Assembly (NCBI RefSeq): GCF_014131735.1
Contig: NZ_CP039121.1
Location: forward strand, 2,418,001-2,482,000
Reading direction: 5' to 3'
From: Lactiplantibacillus plantarum
GTDB lineage: Bacteria > Bacillota > Bacilli > Lactobacillales > Lactobacillaceae
Length of the DNA: 64,000 bases
Positions 44,155-53,474 of this stretch are shown one piece after another. The notes below the pieces were generated by a model. That model was not told the DNA's origin, made no database searches, and worked only from the letters and a program-made list of their open reading frames with translations. Positions within the stretch are counted from its first letter, which is position 1; each line of letters starts with the position of its first letter. Both the position numbers and the translations under genes were made by a program.

Positions 44155-44270
44155 CTCGCCACCTCCATCGAAAATTGTATCATAATAATATTCTTGGTAT
44201 AACTGAACTGTTTAATATTATTAAGTGACCAAACAATGATTACCACTACATCAACCACACCGCTATTAAT

Positions 44271-44310
44271 AAAACAGGCAGCGCCCAAAATTTGGACGTT
44301 GCCTGTTTTA
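44271..44310. terminator. Bidirectional terminator after the CPBP protease gene
   Basis: AAAACAGGCA(G)CG(C)CCAAAATTTGG(A)CG(T)TGCCTGTTTT; long near-perfect stem with A and T runs. It lies past the reverse-strand stop at 44374. Confidence 0.85.
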
Positions 44311-44373
44311 ATCATTACACATCACGCAACTAATACGCGAATGTCAACCGCTATGTCGGTAGGATAACCTGTG

Positions 44374-45057
44374 TTAACGTGAAAGCAAAGTCAACATGCC
44401 AACCATGGCTAATGAATTATTGATAATGTGCAAGGCGACACTATAGCGAATATCGTTGAACCACACGTACGTAAAAGTCAGCACGACGGCGATCGGTAAG
44501 TAGGCTAGTAGCGCAGGGCTAAATGATAACGTATGGGCAAGGGCAAATACTAAACTCGCAAAAACTAATGCAACCGTGAAACTCACCCAATTTGTGACCC
44601 GCGGAAATAACCAACGATACATCAGCCCACGAAAAATCAGTTCTTCGACAATCGGTGCCAGTACTGCCATCATGACAACATTAATGACTGGACTAGTAGT
44701 AAATACCTTATCCAAAATCACTTGGTTTTCAGGGGTTTGTTTCACGATAAGTCCCGCCAACACGTTACCTAACTCAACCAGGATAAATAGGCCCACTATC
44801 GTTAACACCGGACGTGTCGGTCGTGATAAACTGGTCACGATTGGCGCTTGACGACGATAAATCGTTACCAGCCACCAAATGAGTAATCCGAGCAAGACTA
44901 AACTTGCCACTCCGGCAATTAGTGTTGCCGTGGCCGAGAACCCGTGTCGAATTGCTGGCATCATCGTAGGAATCATAGCGAGTTGATATAGTGCGAATAG
45001 ACCAATTAGTTTAACGATATTGAGGAGCCAGGTGACAATAGAACGATTCGACTTCAA
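44374..45057 (-). CDS. CPBP family intramembrane glutamic endopeptidase
   Basis: A 227-residue membrane protein of the CAAX/CPBP (PF02517) family, with seven or so helices. The active-site EELIFRG (motif EExxxR) lies in the middle, FALAHTLSF (FxxxH) later and HIINNSLA (HxxxN) near the end. The start is TTG 45057 with AAGGAGG upstream. Members process bacteriocin precursors, confer immunity or cleave prenylated-like substrates; no bacteriocin gene was found within this window next to it. An extended -10 (TGG-TATTAT) lies on the reverse strand upstream. Confidence 0.88.
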   Translation of the reverse strand: MKSNRSIVTWLLNIVKLIGLFALYQLAMIPTMMPAIRHGFSATATLIAGVASLVLLGLLIWWLVTIYRRQAPIVTSLSRPTRPVLTIVGLFILVELGNVLAGLIVKQTPENQVILDKVFTTSPVINVVMMAVLAPIVEELIFRGLMYRWLFPRVTNWVSFTVALVFASLVFALAHTLSFSPALLAYLPIAVVLTFTYVWFNDIRYSVALHIINNSLAMVGMLTLLSR

Positions 45058-45622
45058 AATTTTCCAACCTCCTTATGTGTTTGCATCAGCTTTTCAGCTC
45101 GTTTTGGGATTAGTCCGCCAAGCTGACTAAACATCCACTAGTGTCCTTGTCATAATACCATAATGAAGACCATTTGATTGTGAACAATCACCTCTTCAGA
45201 GTGAAATTATGATTGCACTATTTGACCAGTCTATCTTAAGAAACCATAATCATCGGAAAACAGTGATCGTTTTAAGTCTAACCACCTATTTTTAATTATT
45301 TATCTGTTTGGAGAACTCTGCCGATATTCCAAATCATACTAATTCTCAAATCATTATCTCCGTATATATTAAAGTGAGAAAAATCGTATCTAAATCTAGT
45401 AGCATCCTAGGAATAAAACCATCATCTAGATAACACTTGATACTAATCTATTTTGTTCCAACAACCTGAATGCATTATAATTAACAAGCGATTAATTTAT
45501 ATCGATAAATCATGTTTTATATTAAATAGTTTATTTAAATAAGTTATTTCTTAAATTTTTTATTTAAAAATATAAATTTTACGTTTAAATATTATACAAT
45601 ACGTTCATTGGGAGACTATAAC
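45058..45622. other. Intergenic region of 565 bases, very AT-rich
   Basis: Divergent region between the CPBP and XRE genes. GATTGTGAACAATC (45176-45189) is a short palindrome (GATTGT/ACAATC). The end near 45590 has TATTATACAAT as a probable -10 for the XRE gene, flanked by an ACGTTTAAA...ACGT pattern. No protein gene. Confidence 0.4.
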
Positions 45623-45991
45623 ATGCCAGCAAAAACACAAAACAACTTCATTCGAAGACTAATTAACCTTCGTGACAGTCGGAACTGGTCAAAAACTGAG
45701 GTGGCCAGGAAATTAGGGTTGAGCAGTATGCAGCGATATGCTAACTATGAATATGGCACGAATGAGCCAGATTTGAACATGCTTAAACAGATTGCAGATC
45801 TATATGATGTGACAACCGACTACCTGCTGGGTGAAGATAGCGCATCTAAATGGATTGCTAGAAAAGATACCACTGACTTAAAAGACTTTCTCACAGCTCA
45901 TGTGGATTCGATGACATACGGAGGCGAAGCACTTACGGAAGAAGAACGCCAACAAGTACGAGTAGCAATGGCCGTCATCTTCTGGGAATAG
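45623..45991 (+). CDS. XRE-family regulator (phage-repressor-like)
   Basis: A 122-residue protein with a Cro/CI-type helix-turn-helix at about residues 5-65 (LRDSRNWSKTEVARKLGLSSMQRYANYEYGTNEPDLNMLKQIADLYDVTTDYLLGE). The remainder is short and resembles the C-terminus of small phage-type repressors (ALTEEERQQVRVAMAVIFWE). GGGAG 7 bases upstream fits ATG 45623 rather than TTG 45608. It stands alone in an AT-rich region, consistent with a mobile-element origin. No int or phage gene is adjacent. Its target is unknown. Confidence 0.82.
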   Translation: MPAKTQNNFIRRLINLRDSRNWSKTEVARKLGLSSMQRYANYEYGTNEPDLNMLKQIADLYDVTTDYLLGEDSASKWIARKDTTDLKDFLTAHVDSMTYGGEALTEEERQQVRVAMAVIFWE

Positions 45992-46224
45992 GGCTAAACG
46001 CGACTAACGCCCCTTACGATGAAGTATCTTAATGTTCGAACCAAGTTACTTCGGGCACGCTTATGGAAAGCTTATTTATCGGCTAGAATATTGGTCACCT
46101 TTGTTTATTTATACGAAAAATAAGCCTATCAATACGGGGATTAATGGTTTGGGTAGGCTTCAACAACTTATGTCCAATAAACTGATCGACACGAAAAGCT
46201 GTTAATAAAGGGAGGAGCTTCAAC

Positions 46225-46593
46225 ATGAAGTCAAAAAATTTAGCACTTACTAACGGGATTGTAGGGCTAGTCGGCGGCATTATTTTATTATTCGGGGGCT
46301 GGTTTATTGCTGGTGGTATTGTTAGCGATGCTGCCACTGGATCAGTATCTAATACATCAGGTGCGGCCGCTTTCCTAAACATTTTGAAAATTGCTATTTT
46401 AGCATTAGGAATTATTGCATTAATTTATTATAAAGGTGATAAGCGTGTCGGTACTGCATCAGGCGTTTTACTAATTGTCGGCGGCGCAATCGCGCTTATT
46501 CCATTCTTGGGTTGGATTGGCGGAATTCTCGCAATTATTGGTGGATCTTTATATTTAGCTTCATTAAAGCATTTTAGTCAACCACAAGCATAG
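46225..46593 (+). CDS. Small membrane protein of the DUF4064 type
   Basis: A 122-residue membrane protein with four hydrophobic segments and many glycines (GIVGLVGGIILLFGGWFI, LNILKIAILALGIIALIYY, ASGVLLIVGGAIALIP, GWIGGILAIIGGSLYLASL). This resembles the DUF4064 family of small Gram-positive membrane proteins. GGGAGGAG precedes ATG 46225. It is on its own with a short terminator-like hairpin after it. Function unknown. Confidence 0.7.
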   Translation: MKSKNLALTNGIVGLVGGIILLFGGWFIAGGIVSDAATGSVSNTSGAAAFLNILKIAILALGIIALIYYKGDKRVGTASGVLLIVGGAIALIPFLGWIGGILAIIGGSLYLASLKHFSQPQA

Positions 46594-47150
46594 TCTAATC
46601 TGCAATCAGTTAGTAATATCAGCCCTTAACTGGGCTTTTATTCAGGCCCAAAAAGAACGTACGTTCCAATTGTGCAAACCATTTATAAAAGGCCGTTACA
46701 ATTAACGAATTCTGACAAGTCTTTTGCAATTGCAAAGCAAACCAAATTTACTCAGTGCTATGCACACATTTCTCAATACTGACATTCGAATGCCCGTTGG
46801 CTAACAAAGTTACCAACAATTTGTTAACACTTCAAAGTTCATAGCGACTACTATCACCGGGTTTATCGCTACTGCTCTTAGAAACGCCCGTGGAACGTTA
46901 ACTGATGAATATAGAATAACTATCCTTACCGGATGGATTCGATATGCTATTTAATTCTGATTTGACATACTTGCGATAAATGCCGATAAGTACACTTGTC
47001 AGCCAGCGTTTAAGCTGAATCAATCCTTCAACTATCATAAATTCTGACAATGCTTGAAAAAATTTTAAATGAAATTTTTATTGATATGATGTATGTATAA
47101 AAGCAAGAAAAATGTATGCTTACTAAAACTTGAGAGAAGATGAAAACATT
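46594..47150. other. Intergenic region of 557 bases with LexA-like palindrome
   Basis: AGCCC...GGGCTTTTATT at 46621-46642 is a weak terminator for the upstream gene. GAACGTACGTTC (46655-46666) is a perfect 12-base palindrome of the LexA/SOS core form GAACNNNNGTTC, but it lies 485 bases from the next gene and no good promoter overlaps it. The rest has no supported gene. Confidence 0.4.
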
Positions 47151-48554
47151 TTGAAAACTCACTTTTTTACAGTTCACTCTGTCGACAGTAATACTTACGA
47201 TTTAAGTAATATCAAAATATATTTTAGCTTCAATGGTATAACAGTTGAATCAATTAGTCGTGATAAAAGCACTGTAATTGCAGTTCGTGGTGAATTGAAT
47301 ATAGACCCAATTTATTCACAAGTAGAAACTTCAAGACTAATGAGACCATGGTTACTTGTCATTCAAGGGATAATTTCTCTATTTCTTGAATGTCCCATCA
47401 CTATTTATGACATTACTGAATCAGGATCCTCTTTCGTGGTTAAAAATGGTATCGACAATCCCCCAAAAACTATTTTTCAAACCGAAATGAATGACTATTC
47501 AAAAGATTTAGAAAAAGTATTATTTAAAATCAATGATTCAAAGTATAAAAACCTTTCTATTTCTCTACTCGACCGATGGCGCAAAAATCTCAACCTAGAG
47601 AATGAGGATTTAGAAAGCAATTTATATCGTGATGAAGCTTTACTTGGACTCTTTCAAATTTTAGAACTATTGAGTAACAGCCGCGAAGATGAATTAAAGA
47701 AAATTGCGGAAAGCAAAATAAAGTCAAGTTTGAAAGAATATGCTTCACTTATGCTAACAAGGAATGACGAACTTGATAACTATGTTAACGATAATTATAA
47801 GATTGTATCAACAGCTCTAGGCGCAAAGAGCCCTAACTTTAGCACAAAAATAAAATATTTACTATCAAAAAATGGTATAGATTCAGAAAATGATATGTAT
47901 TTCGTTGAATCAGTAATTAAACTTAGAAATGCGATTGCACACGGCAGATTTTTATTTCAGCCAATATTCCGGTGGCCGCTGACTCCATTTTTTAACATTT
48001 CTCAAAACGTATCTGAATTTGACGTGCTACGTTCTCTAGTAAAAAGATTGATTGGAAACTTTTTTGAAATAAGTACTTGGAACTCTGACTATACAGAAGT
48101 TTCTAAAGCACTCTTGAAACCTCCCATTAAGACAATACAGAAGTTTATGAAGGAACCTGAGACCTTCAAACAGGTTACGTTTGATACTTTAGAATCCTCA
48201 ATAGGAAACGAAACTGGAATCACCTGGGCAAATATTTACCTCAGCTATATTGAAAATCCCAAAAAACTCAATCTAGATGATCTTGCTAATTCATTAAAGC
48301 GTTATTTCTTTAATTTGAAAAAAACTGAAGATAATATTGACGATATTTTTGTCACTTCAGTGATTTTTATGGAATGTAGTAATGATGAAGTAGTTGCTGA
48401 ATGTTACAGAAAGATAGAATGGCTATTGAATAACACGCATTTTCACGACAGTTCCCTAATCAATATTATGCCTGAGCTAGATTTTCATCACATTCAATAT
48501 CCTAGATATAAAAAATTCATTGAAATGAGACGGAACATTGATGGTGAGTTTTAA
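47151..48554 (+). CDS. HEPN-motif protein of unknown function, possible abortive-infection type
   Basis: About 467 residues, AT-rich (many Asn, Lys, Ile), unlike the housekeeping genes nearby. IKLRNAIAHGRF (around residues 257-268) carries Rx4H, the active-site pattern of HEPN ribonuclease domains. No other domain is recognised; there is no transmembrane region, although one hydrophobic stretch (LLVIQGIISLFL) exists near residues 68-79. The start is uncertain: TTG 47151 has a weak AGAGAAG upstream; TTG 47130 has none. It lies beside a decayed insertion sequence, which suggests horizontal acquisition. An RNase-type defence role is inferred from the motif only. Confidence 0.55.
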   Translation: MKTHFFTVHSVDSNTYDLSNIKIYFSFNGITVESISRDKSTVIAVRGELNIDPIYSQVETSRLMRPWLLVIQGIISLFLECPITIYDITESGSSFVVKNGIDNPPKTIFQTEMNDYSKDLEKVLFKINDSKYKNLSISLLDRWRKNLNLENEDLESNLYRDEALLGLFQILELLSNSREDELKKIAESKIKSSLKEYASLMLTRNDELDNYVNDNYKIVSTALGAKSPNFSTKIKYLLSKNGIDSENDMYFVESVIKLRNAIAHGRFLFQPIFRWPLTPFFNISQNVSEFDVLRSLVKRLIGNFFEISTWNSDYTEVSKALLKPPIKTIQKFMKEPETFKQVTFDTLESSIGNETGITWANIYLSYIENPKKLNLDDLANSLKRYFFNLKKTEDNIDDIFVTSVIFMECSNDEVVAECYRKIEWLLNNTHFHDSSLINIMPELDFHHIQYPRYKKFIEMRRNIDGEF

Positions 48555-48645
48555 AATCAAGTTAGCCACTAGTATTTTTACAAAATAAAAACACCAAGAC
48601 GAAAACCTCTTTCATTGGAGTTCCTACTGTACGAGTATCTGTCAA

Positions 48646-50271
48646 GTTGTCATTTGAAATAATATAAGTTTTGCTCTACTTAAACGGCCTCATTCCAGTA
48701 TTCCGCTGGGGTGAGGTCGTTTCTTGCTGATGAACGGTCTAGCTGATTAAAGTAGTTGCTGCCTTCTTCAACCAAGGCCACTAATTCTTTATAGGTAGCT
48801 GGTTTGGCATGTCGGTCCATCCAACGTAATTTGAAATCGTTCCATTGGTGCGTTATCATATGGCGTTCCTGGTCGTGACATGCTACGAGTACCTCATGTT
48901 GCGCCAAAAATTATTGAATACTCCTGATATGTATGCCGAACCTCGGTCAGTATGCACTACAGGGTGGACGTCACCCGCAAAATTAAAGGCCCGTTGAAAA
49001 ACCTGAACTTCCGCATTCGTAGTTTCAGTTTCACTTAGTTTATGGGCAATTAGATGCCGACCGCAAAGACCCAGTAGCCACTCAAGCGTACTTTATACTG
49101 ACCATTAACACCATAAATTAATTCAGTTGAATCGGCCAACCAGACCTGATTTGGTTGGTTAACGCTAAAATGCTGATTTAAAACATTATCTTGTAAGTAT
49201 TGCTCCTGTTGTTTGATCCGTGAATGCTTTTTCTGACGAACCTGGCAACGAATTCCAAGCTTGATCATAATTCGCTTAACTTGCTTTAACGTCACCTGTT
49301 CGGTAACGGTCGGGTCTTTTCTGAGATTAGATAGCTGCCAATACTTTGATGATGTTGGTTATACCAGTATTGAACCCGTTCAGTTAAGAAGTTATCTCGA
49401 ATTTCCCAAGTCGTTACGTCACGATGGAGCCCCTTATAATATGCCTGGCGGCTAACTTTGAGTATTGATAATAACTTAGTGACCGTACCGTGATTATTTT
49501 GACTAACTTCCTTGATTGCGTGGTAAGCCAGTCGACGTTGTGAATTCACCCTTGCGCTAAAGTTCCTGATATTTTTTTATGAAAGCCTCTAATAACTGCT
49601 GATCCTTGCTTTGTGATTCTAATTGTCTAATCCACAGATTGGCTTTGTCCAAATCGGTTAATTCTGATTCGGGTTTACGATGTCCTCGGTTATCGACCAA
49701 AACTTCAAAACCTTTAGCTTGGTCCTTTAAGGCCCAATAACGGGCTTGCTGATAAGAAACGTTGAAATGTTCGGCGGCCTCACTGTATGAATGATTACCT
49801 TTATTAATCCATTCCAAAATCGTTACTCGCTCATTAAAAGTCGTTTTACGGCTCATTTTAGGACCTGCTTTCTAGACGGTGAAGCCGTCACAGTTTGTCC
49901 CTATTATACTTGATTGGCCAGTTTCTTAGCTGTGAAGTTGAACGTAATCCATATTTATTAGTTAATCCTTGAATTGTTCCCTCGCCATTCAAATATGCTC
50001 GAATGATCTTCTGCTTGAAAGTCTGACTGTAGTGCTGATTCTTAGTGGCCTCTGCTAGTCCATCAATACCGTCACGTTGATAGCATAACATCCCATTATC
50101 TAATGGAATAACAACTCAATTCATGTTGCTTGCTAAATGCGCTAATAGAAAGGCCAGAGCTCTGAAAATCAGTAATTAAAGCCAATTTTTCGGCCGGTGT
50201 ATGTCTAGACCTTGGCATATAAAAAATCCCTCCATGGTTGTCAGATGAATTATATTATTTCATCTGACAAC
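48646..50271. mobile_element. Decayed IS3-family insertion sequence
   Basis: About 1.6 kb. The inverted ends share GTTGTCA..TGAAATAATATAA (left end 48646 onwards; right end read inward from 50271). The right end is part of a larger palindrome (50235-50272, GGTTGTCAGATGAA/TTTCATCTGACAACC). Between them lie fragments of OrfA and OrfB in several frames. Boundaries are approximate to a few bases; no clear target duplication was identified. Confidence 0.75.
48680..50218 (-). pseudogene. IS3-family transposase genes orfA and orfB, frameshifted
   Basis: OrfA begins at ATG 50218 (GGAGGG upstream; MPRSRHTPAEKLALITDF) but meets a stop at about 50097; its next part is 49888-50091 (YSQTFKQKIIRAYLNGEG), then 49557-49856 has the second helix-turn-helix (YSEAAEHFNVSYQQARYW). 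OrfB pieces occur at 49292-49549 (HAIKEVSQNNHG...), 49050-49295 (LNQHFSVNQPNQVWLADSTEL, the first catalytic Asp region) and 48680-48907 (RSSARNDLTPAEYWNEA, the C-terminus). At least four frame breaks occur, so the element is inactive. The second catalytic region falls in the broken stretch 48908-49049. Confidence 0.8.
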
Positions 50272-50332
50272 CATAAAGGGATCATAGCACTGCAACAGGT
50301 TCTAGATCCACTTACTTATTATTAATAATATT

Positions 50333-50851
50333 CTATTCAAAATCTTTTGCGTCACCAATGATTATATTTTTTCGTCGGCAACGACGTAATGTTATTGGTC
50401 CAGCAATCGGTGCCAAAAGACCTGCAATCAAAATGCCACCAATCAGTGTGACAATAATTTTTCCAATAACAGCCCAGAAGCCACCAAAGTACCACATGCC
50501 ATTTAAAATGCGTCCTATCAAACTTTCACGATACCAGTACAAACTAAATGGATAGAAATAAGCACTTATTGCCGTCAGAACAATATGCAATACACTCATC
50601 GTTACTCCTAATAAGCTAACAGTAACTCCAATTCCTGATTGCATACCTGGATAAAAGATGGCCAGTAGAATCATACCATAAATGGTCCACACAACTGGTA
50701 TTACTAGTAATAAGTGAGCTAACTTTCGCTTCCAATAATCGGGATGTAAATAATTATATGCGTCTAATTTATGGCTAAGTTTTTTCCTAGATACCGTAGG
50801 CTTTATCTTTACTGGCTTGGGCGGCCGAACATACTGTTTCTTTTCTGTCAT
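50333..50851 (-). CDS. Membrane protein cotranscribed with the beta-helix-AAA+ ATPase
   Basis: A 172-residue protein: a basic N-terminus (KKQYVRPPKPVKIKPTVSRKKLSHKLDAY), a first membrane segment (LLLVIPVVWTIYGMILLAIFY), and three others (VTVSLLGVTMSVLHIVLTAIS, FGGFWAVIGKIIVTLIGGILIA, LLAPIAGPITL). No family is recognised. GAGGAG supports ATG 50851, and it follows the ATPase gene by 23 bases, so the two are an operon. It might anchor the ATPase at the membrane. Confidence 0.65.
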   Translation of the reverse strand: MTEKKQYVRPPKPVKIKPTVSRKKLSHKLDAYNYLHPDYWKRKLAHLLLVIPVVWTIYGMILLAIFYPGMQSGIGVTVSLLGVTMSVLHIVLTAISAYFYPFSLYWYRESLIGRILNGMWYFGGFWAVIGKIIVTLIGGILIAGLLAPIAGPITLRRCRRKNIIIGDAKDFE

Positions 50852-50874
50852 TCTTCACTACTCCTCTGTTGTCA

Positions 50875-52806
50875 CTATAACATTGCAGCATCAATATCCT
50901 GCTGCTTAATTGCAGAAAGGTCTTCTCCTTGCTGGCCGGCGACACGAACAGCAAATTTCCTGATTAACCTTTCATTAAGATTACGAACCCAGCGGCCATT
51001 ACTATGATCGTGAGAAACATTAAAATTATGCATAACTAAGTCCGTGTATGCAGTTTTATCCACAATATAATTTTTAGCCTTTAAGTCATTCCAGCCAATT
51101 TCAATTAATTCCTGGGGTGTATAATCTTCAAACATAAAGTGATTAGGAATCCGGCTTCGCAGTCCCTCATTCATTTTTAAGAACTTTTCCATACGATCGG
51201 TATACCCAGCGAAAATAACAACAACATCCGCACGATGATCCTCTATGAATTTTAAAATCTCATCGATGGCTTCCCGTCCAAAGTCTTTCTCATCCCCGTT
51301 AGCTAGCGTATATGCCTCATCAATAAATAGGACTCCGCCAAGAGCAGACTCTAGAACTTTACGAGTTTTTATCGCAGTTTCGCCAATATAACGTCCTACA
51401 ATGTCCGAACGTGAAACCTCGACAAATTTCTGATCGTTAATGATTCCTTTGTCAAATAAAATTTCACCTAAAATACGTGCAACGGTTGTTTTTCCTGTCC
51501 CCGGATTACCTAGGAATAGTGAATGTAGTGTCATGGCATCACTACTTATCCCTTGCTCCTTACGCTGCTTATTCATTTGGGCTATAGCAATAAATTCATT
51601 AATCTCCGATTTAACTCCACTAATCCCTATCATTTCATTGAGACGATCCAACGCAGGCTTTTTACCAAAATAACTCACTTGACCCTGCTTGTCCGCGGAA
51701 ATGTAATGATTTGTTTGATCCACCACAAACGTCCCATTGTTTAAATTATATTGGTAGTAATCTAATGCTGTCTTACCGATATCTACATTCCGTTCAAGTT
51801 TCAAATTTGGATTTGAGATTTGTCCAAAAATAATATGGCAGACCTGAATATTAGAGCGGCCCGCAATATACAAATTTACTTTGCCGTTGTCACGCCCTAG
51901 AATAAAAAAGCGATTTCCAGTGACTTGTGTTCCATTTTCGATTGCAAAGCTTTCCCGAATCAGTGTTTCGTTAATATTAGCCGTGGTGTGATCTAAACTA
52001 ACTGAATCCACTTGACCACCTTTAAGTGTCATTTGACTGTTTAACACCAATAGAGCCATGTCAAACTTGGGCTGATTAATAGAACAATCTTGACAGGTTA
52101 ATTTGGAATCACATATATGAACGCATGGATACACTTCTTTAGACAGAATTTTTCCACCCGTTAAAGTTGACGATATTAATTGGATAGTACTTTGTTCATT
52201 TCCGTTAAGCACACAACCGTCCGTGTATTCTAGTTGACTTTTATGACATAAAAATTGAGCATGCTTCAAATACACCTTTGCACAAATCCATGAATTACGA
52301 ATAGTCAGCTCAGAATTCTCGACGTAAATACGATGCTTTCCATCTGAAATTTTGCTAGCTCCGACTGTTACATTCTTTAATTGTACATGTGAATTTCCAC
52401 TAATATACACAATTGGATAGTTTGTTCCAGTCGTTGATTTGTTAATTAAGTAAACATCTTCAGCAATTACAGTTGAACCCATACGCACAGTAATTGCATT
52501 ACTCTTATCAGTATTTTTCTGAATACAAATATTTTGCAACGTTACTGTAGCTCCATCCTTCACTACAATACCATCGATTGTATTGGTATAGATATGTTCA
52601 TTCTCTCTATTTTCAACGTGACCCTGAATTGTAATACTTTTAGTAATAACTATAGATTGGTTATTTTGACCGTTGAACGGATCAAATCCCGCCTCAATCT
52701 CAATGACATCTCCATCACTGGACGCTTCAATTGCCTGATCAAAATCCCACGTTGACCGCCGACCAAACAGATTTTTCTTATCAGGACCCACTAGATAATT
52801 ACTCAT
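50875..52806 (-). CDS. AAA+ ATPase with N-terminal right-handed beta-helix domain
   Basis: A 643-residue protein. Residues 20-360 are repeated short beta strands (VIEIEAGFDPF, ITIQGHV, GIVVKDGATVTLQNICIQ, VYISGNSHVQLKNVTVG, IYVENSELTIRNSWI), the pattern of a right-handed beta-helix. Residues 385-640 are an AAA+ domain of the CbxX/CfxQ-EccA-SpoVK kind: Walker A GNPGTGKTT (433-441), Walker B VLFIDEAY (492-499), Arg finger in GLRSRIPNHF (547-556). GAGGAGGGG precedes ATG 52806. The N-terminal repeats may bind a protein or polysaccharide partner. No secretion genes are adjacent, so its substrate is unknown. Confidence 0.85.
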   Translation of the reverse strand: MSNYLVGPDKKNLFGRRSTWDFDQAIEASSDGDVIEIEAGFDPFNGQNNQSIVITKSITIQGHVENRENEHIYTNTIDGIVVKDGATVTLQNICIQKNTDKSNAITVRMGSTVIAEDVYLINKSTTGTNYPIVYISGNSHVQLKNVTVGASKISDGKHRIYVENSELTIRNSWICAKVYLKHAQFLCHKSQLEYTDGCVLNGNEQSTIQLISSTLTGGKILSKEVYPCVHICDSKLTCQDCSINQPKFDMALLVLNSQMTLKGGQVDSVSLDHTTANINETLIRESFAIENGTQVTGNRFFILGRDNGKVNLYIAGRSNIQVCHIIFGQISNPNLKLERNVDIGKTALDYYQYNLNNGTFVVDQTNHYISADKQGQVSYFGKKPALDRLNEMIGISGVKSEINEFIAIAQMNKQRKEQGISSDAMTLHSLFLGNPGTGKTTVARILGEILFDKGIINDQKFVEVSRSDIVGRYIGETAIKTRKVLESALGGVLFIDEAYTLANGDEKDFGREAIDEILKFIEDHRADVVVIFAGYTDRMEKFLKMNEGLRSRIPNHFMFEDYTPQELIEIGWNDLKAKNYIVDKTAYTDLVMHNFNVSHDHSNGRWVRNLNERLIRKFAVRVAGQQGEDLSAIKQQDIDAAML

Positions 52807-53474
52807 GACCCCTCCTCACTCCTTTTCACTCACTATTCTATACTAACTACACTATCACCTTTGTATCGTGCACTGCAATATCACTAGTCACAAATGTCAA
52901 AAAATGTCCTACTAATGATAAAAAATAAAATTATCACTCAGAATTTAACCTTGATTGCACTAACTTCTGAAAACAAACCATTCATAATCCTATTACACCA
53001 TCGATATTACGCCTGCATTAAATCTGAATTAGTACGCTTAAATAAAAGTTTGTTTTTTAATAAGCTTCATTCAATTCTTTGTAAAAATCATTACCACTTT
53101 CATAACTTAGAAATTATTTTCTGGGTTCTCTTTGATTCACTCTTCAAAAGTGCTAACAAACTCTTTGTGATTTGGTTCATCAATTATCAATTAGATTTAG
53201 TCTTAAACTTCTGTAATTGCCATAACAGTTCTTCCACACTCTATATGATACATCTCTACTTACTTACATTATCCGCAATGTTTTGTGAACAAACAAGAAT
53301 CCAATAAAAAAAGAATCGTGCAAATCCTTAATCACTCCTAAGTGACTAAAGACCTCCACGATTCTTAGTGAGACTGTTGATAGGAAATCTTTCAGATTCG
53401 CCACCAATTCATCCATTTTATAAGCTCACAAATACTGTTAAATCAATATTACGATTTCATTTTTATATGATTTT
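52807..53474. other. Intergenic region of 668 bases
   Basis: AT-rich. An open frame of 137 codons on the forward strand (52894-53307) has no ribosome binding site, an unusual amino acid mixture and no recognisable family; I do not accept it as a gene. The only clear feature is the guaA terminator at 53304-53366. Confidence 0.45.
53304..53366 (-). terminator. Terminator of guaA
   Basis: AAGAATCGTG (53311-53320) pairs with CACGATTCTT (53357-53366) with an inner CTTAATCACT/AAGTGACTAAAG stem; the reverse strand has seven T after the outer arm. Confidence 0.88.

Noticed and set aside
46095..46382. Reverse-strand open frame of 95 codons
   Set aside because: Overlaps the convincing forward gene at 46225 with GGGAGGAG; no start signal of its own.
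52894..53307. Forward open frame of 137 codons
   Set aside because: No ribosome binding site, unusual composition (many Ile, Leu, Asn, His), no recognisable domain and no promoter; likely chance in AT-rich DNA.
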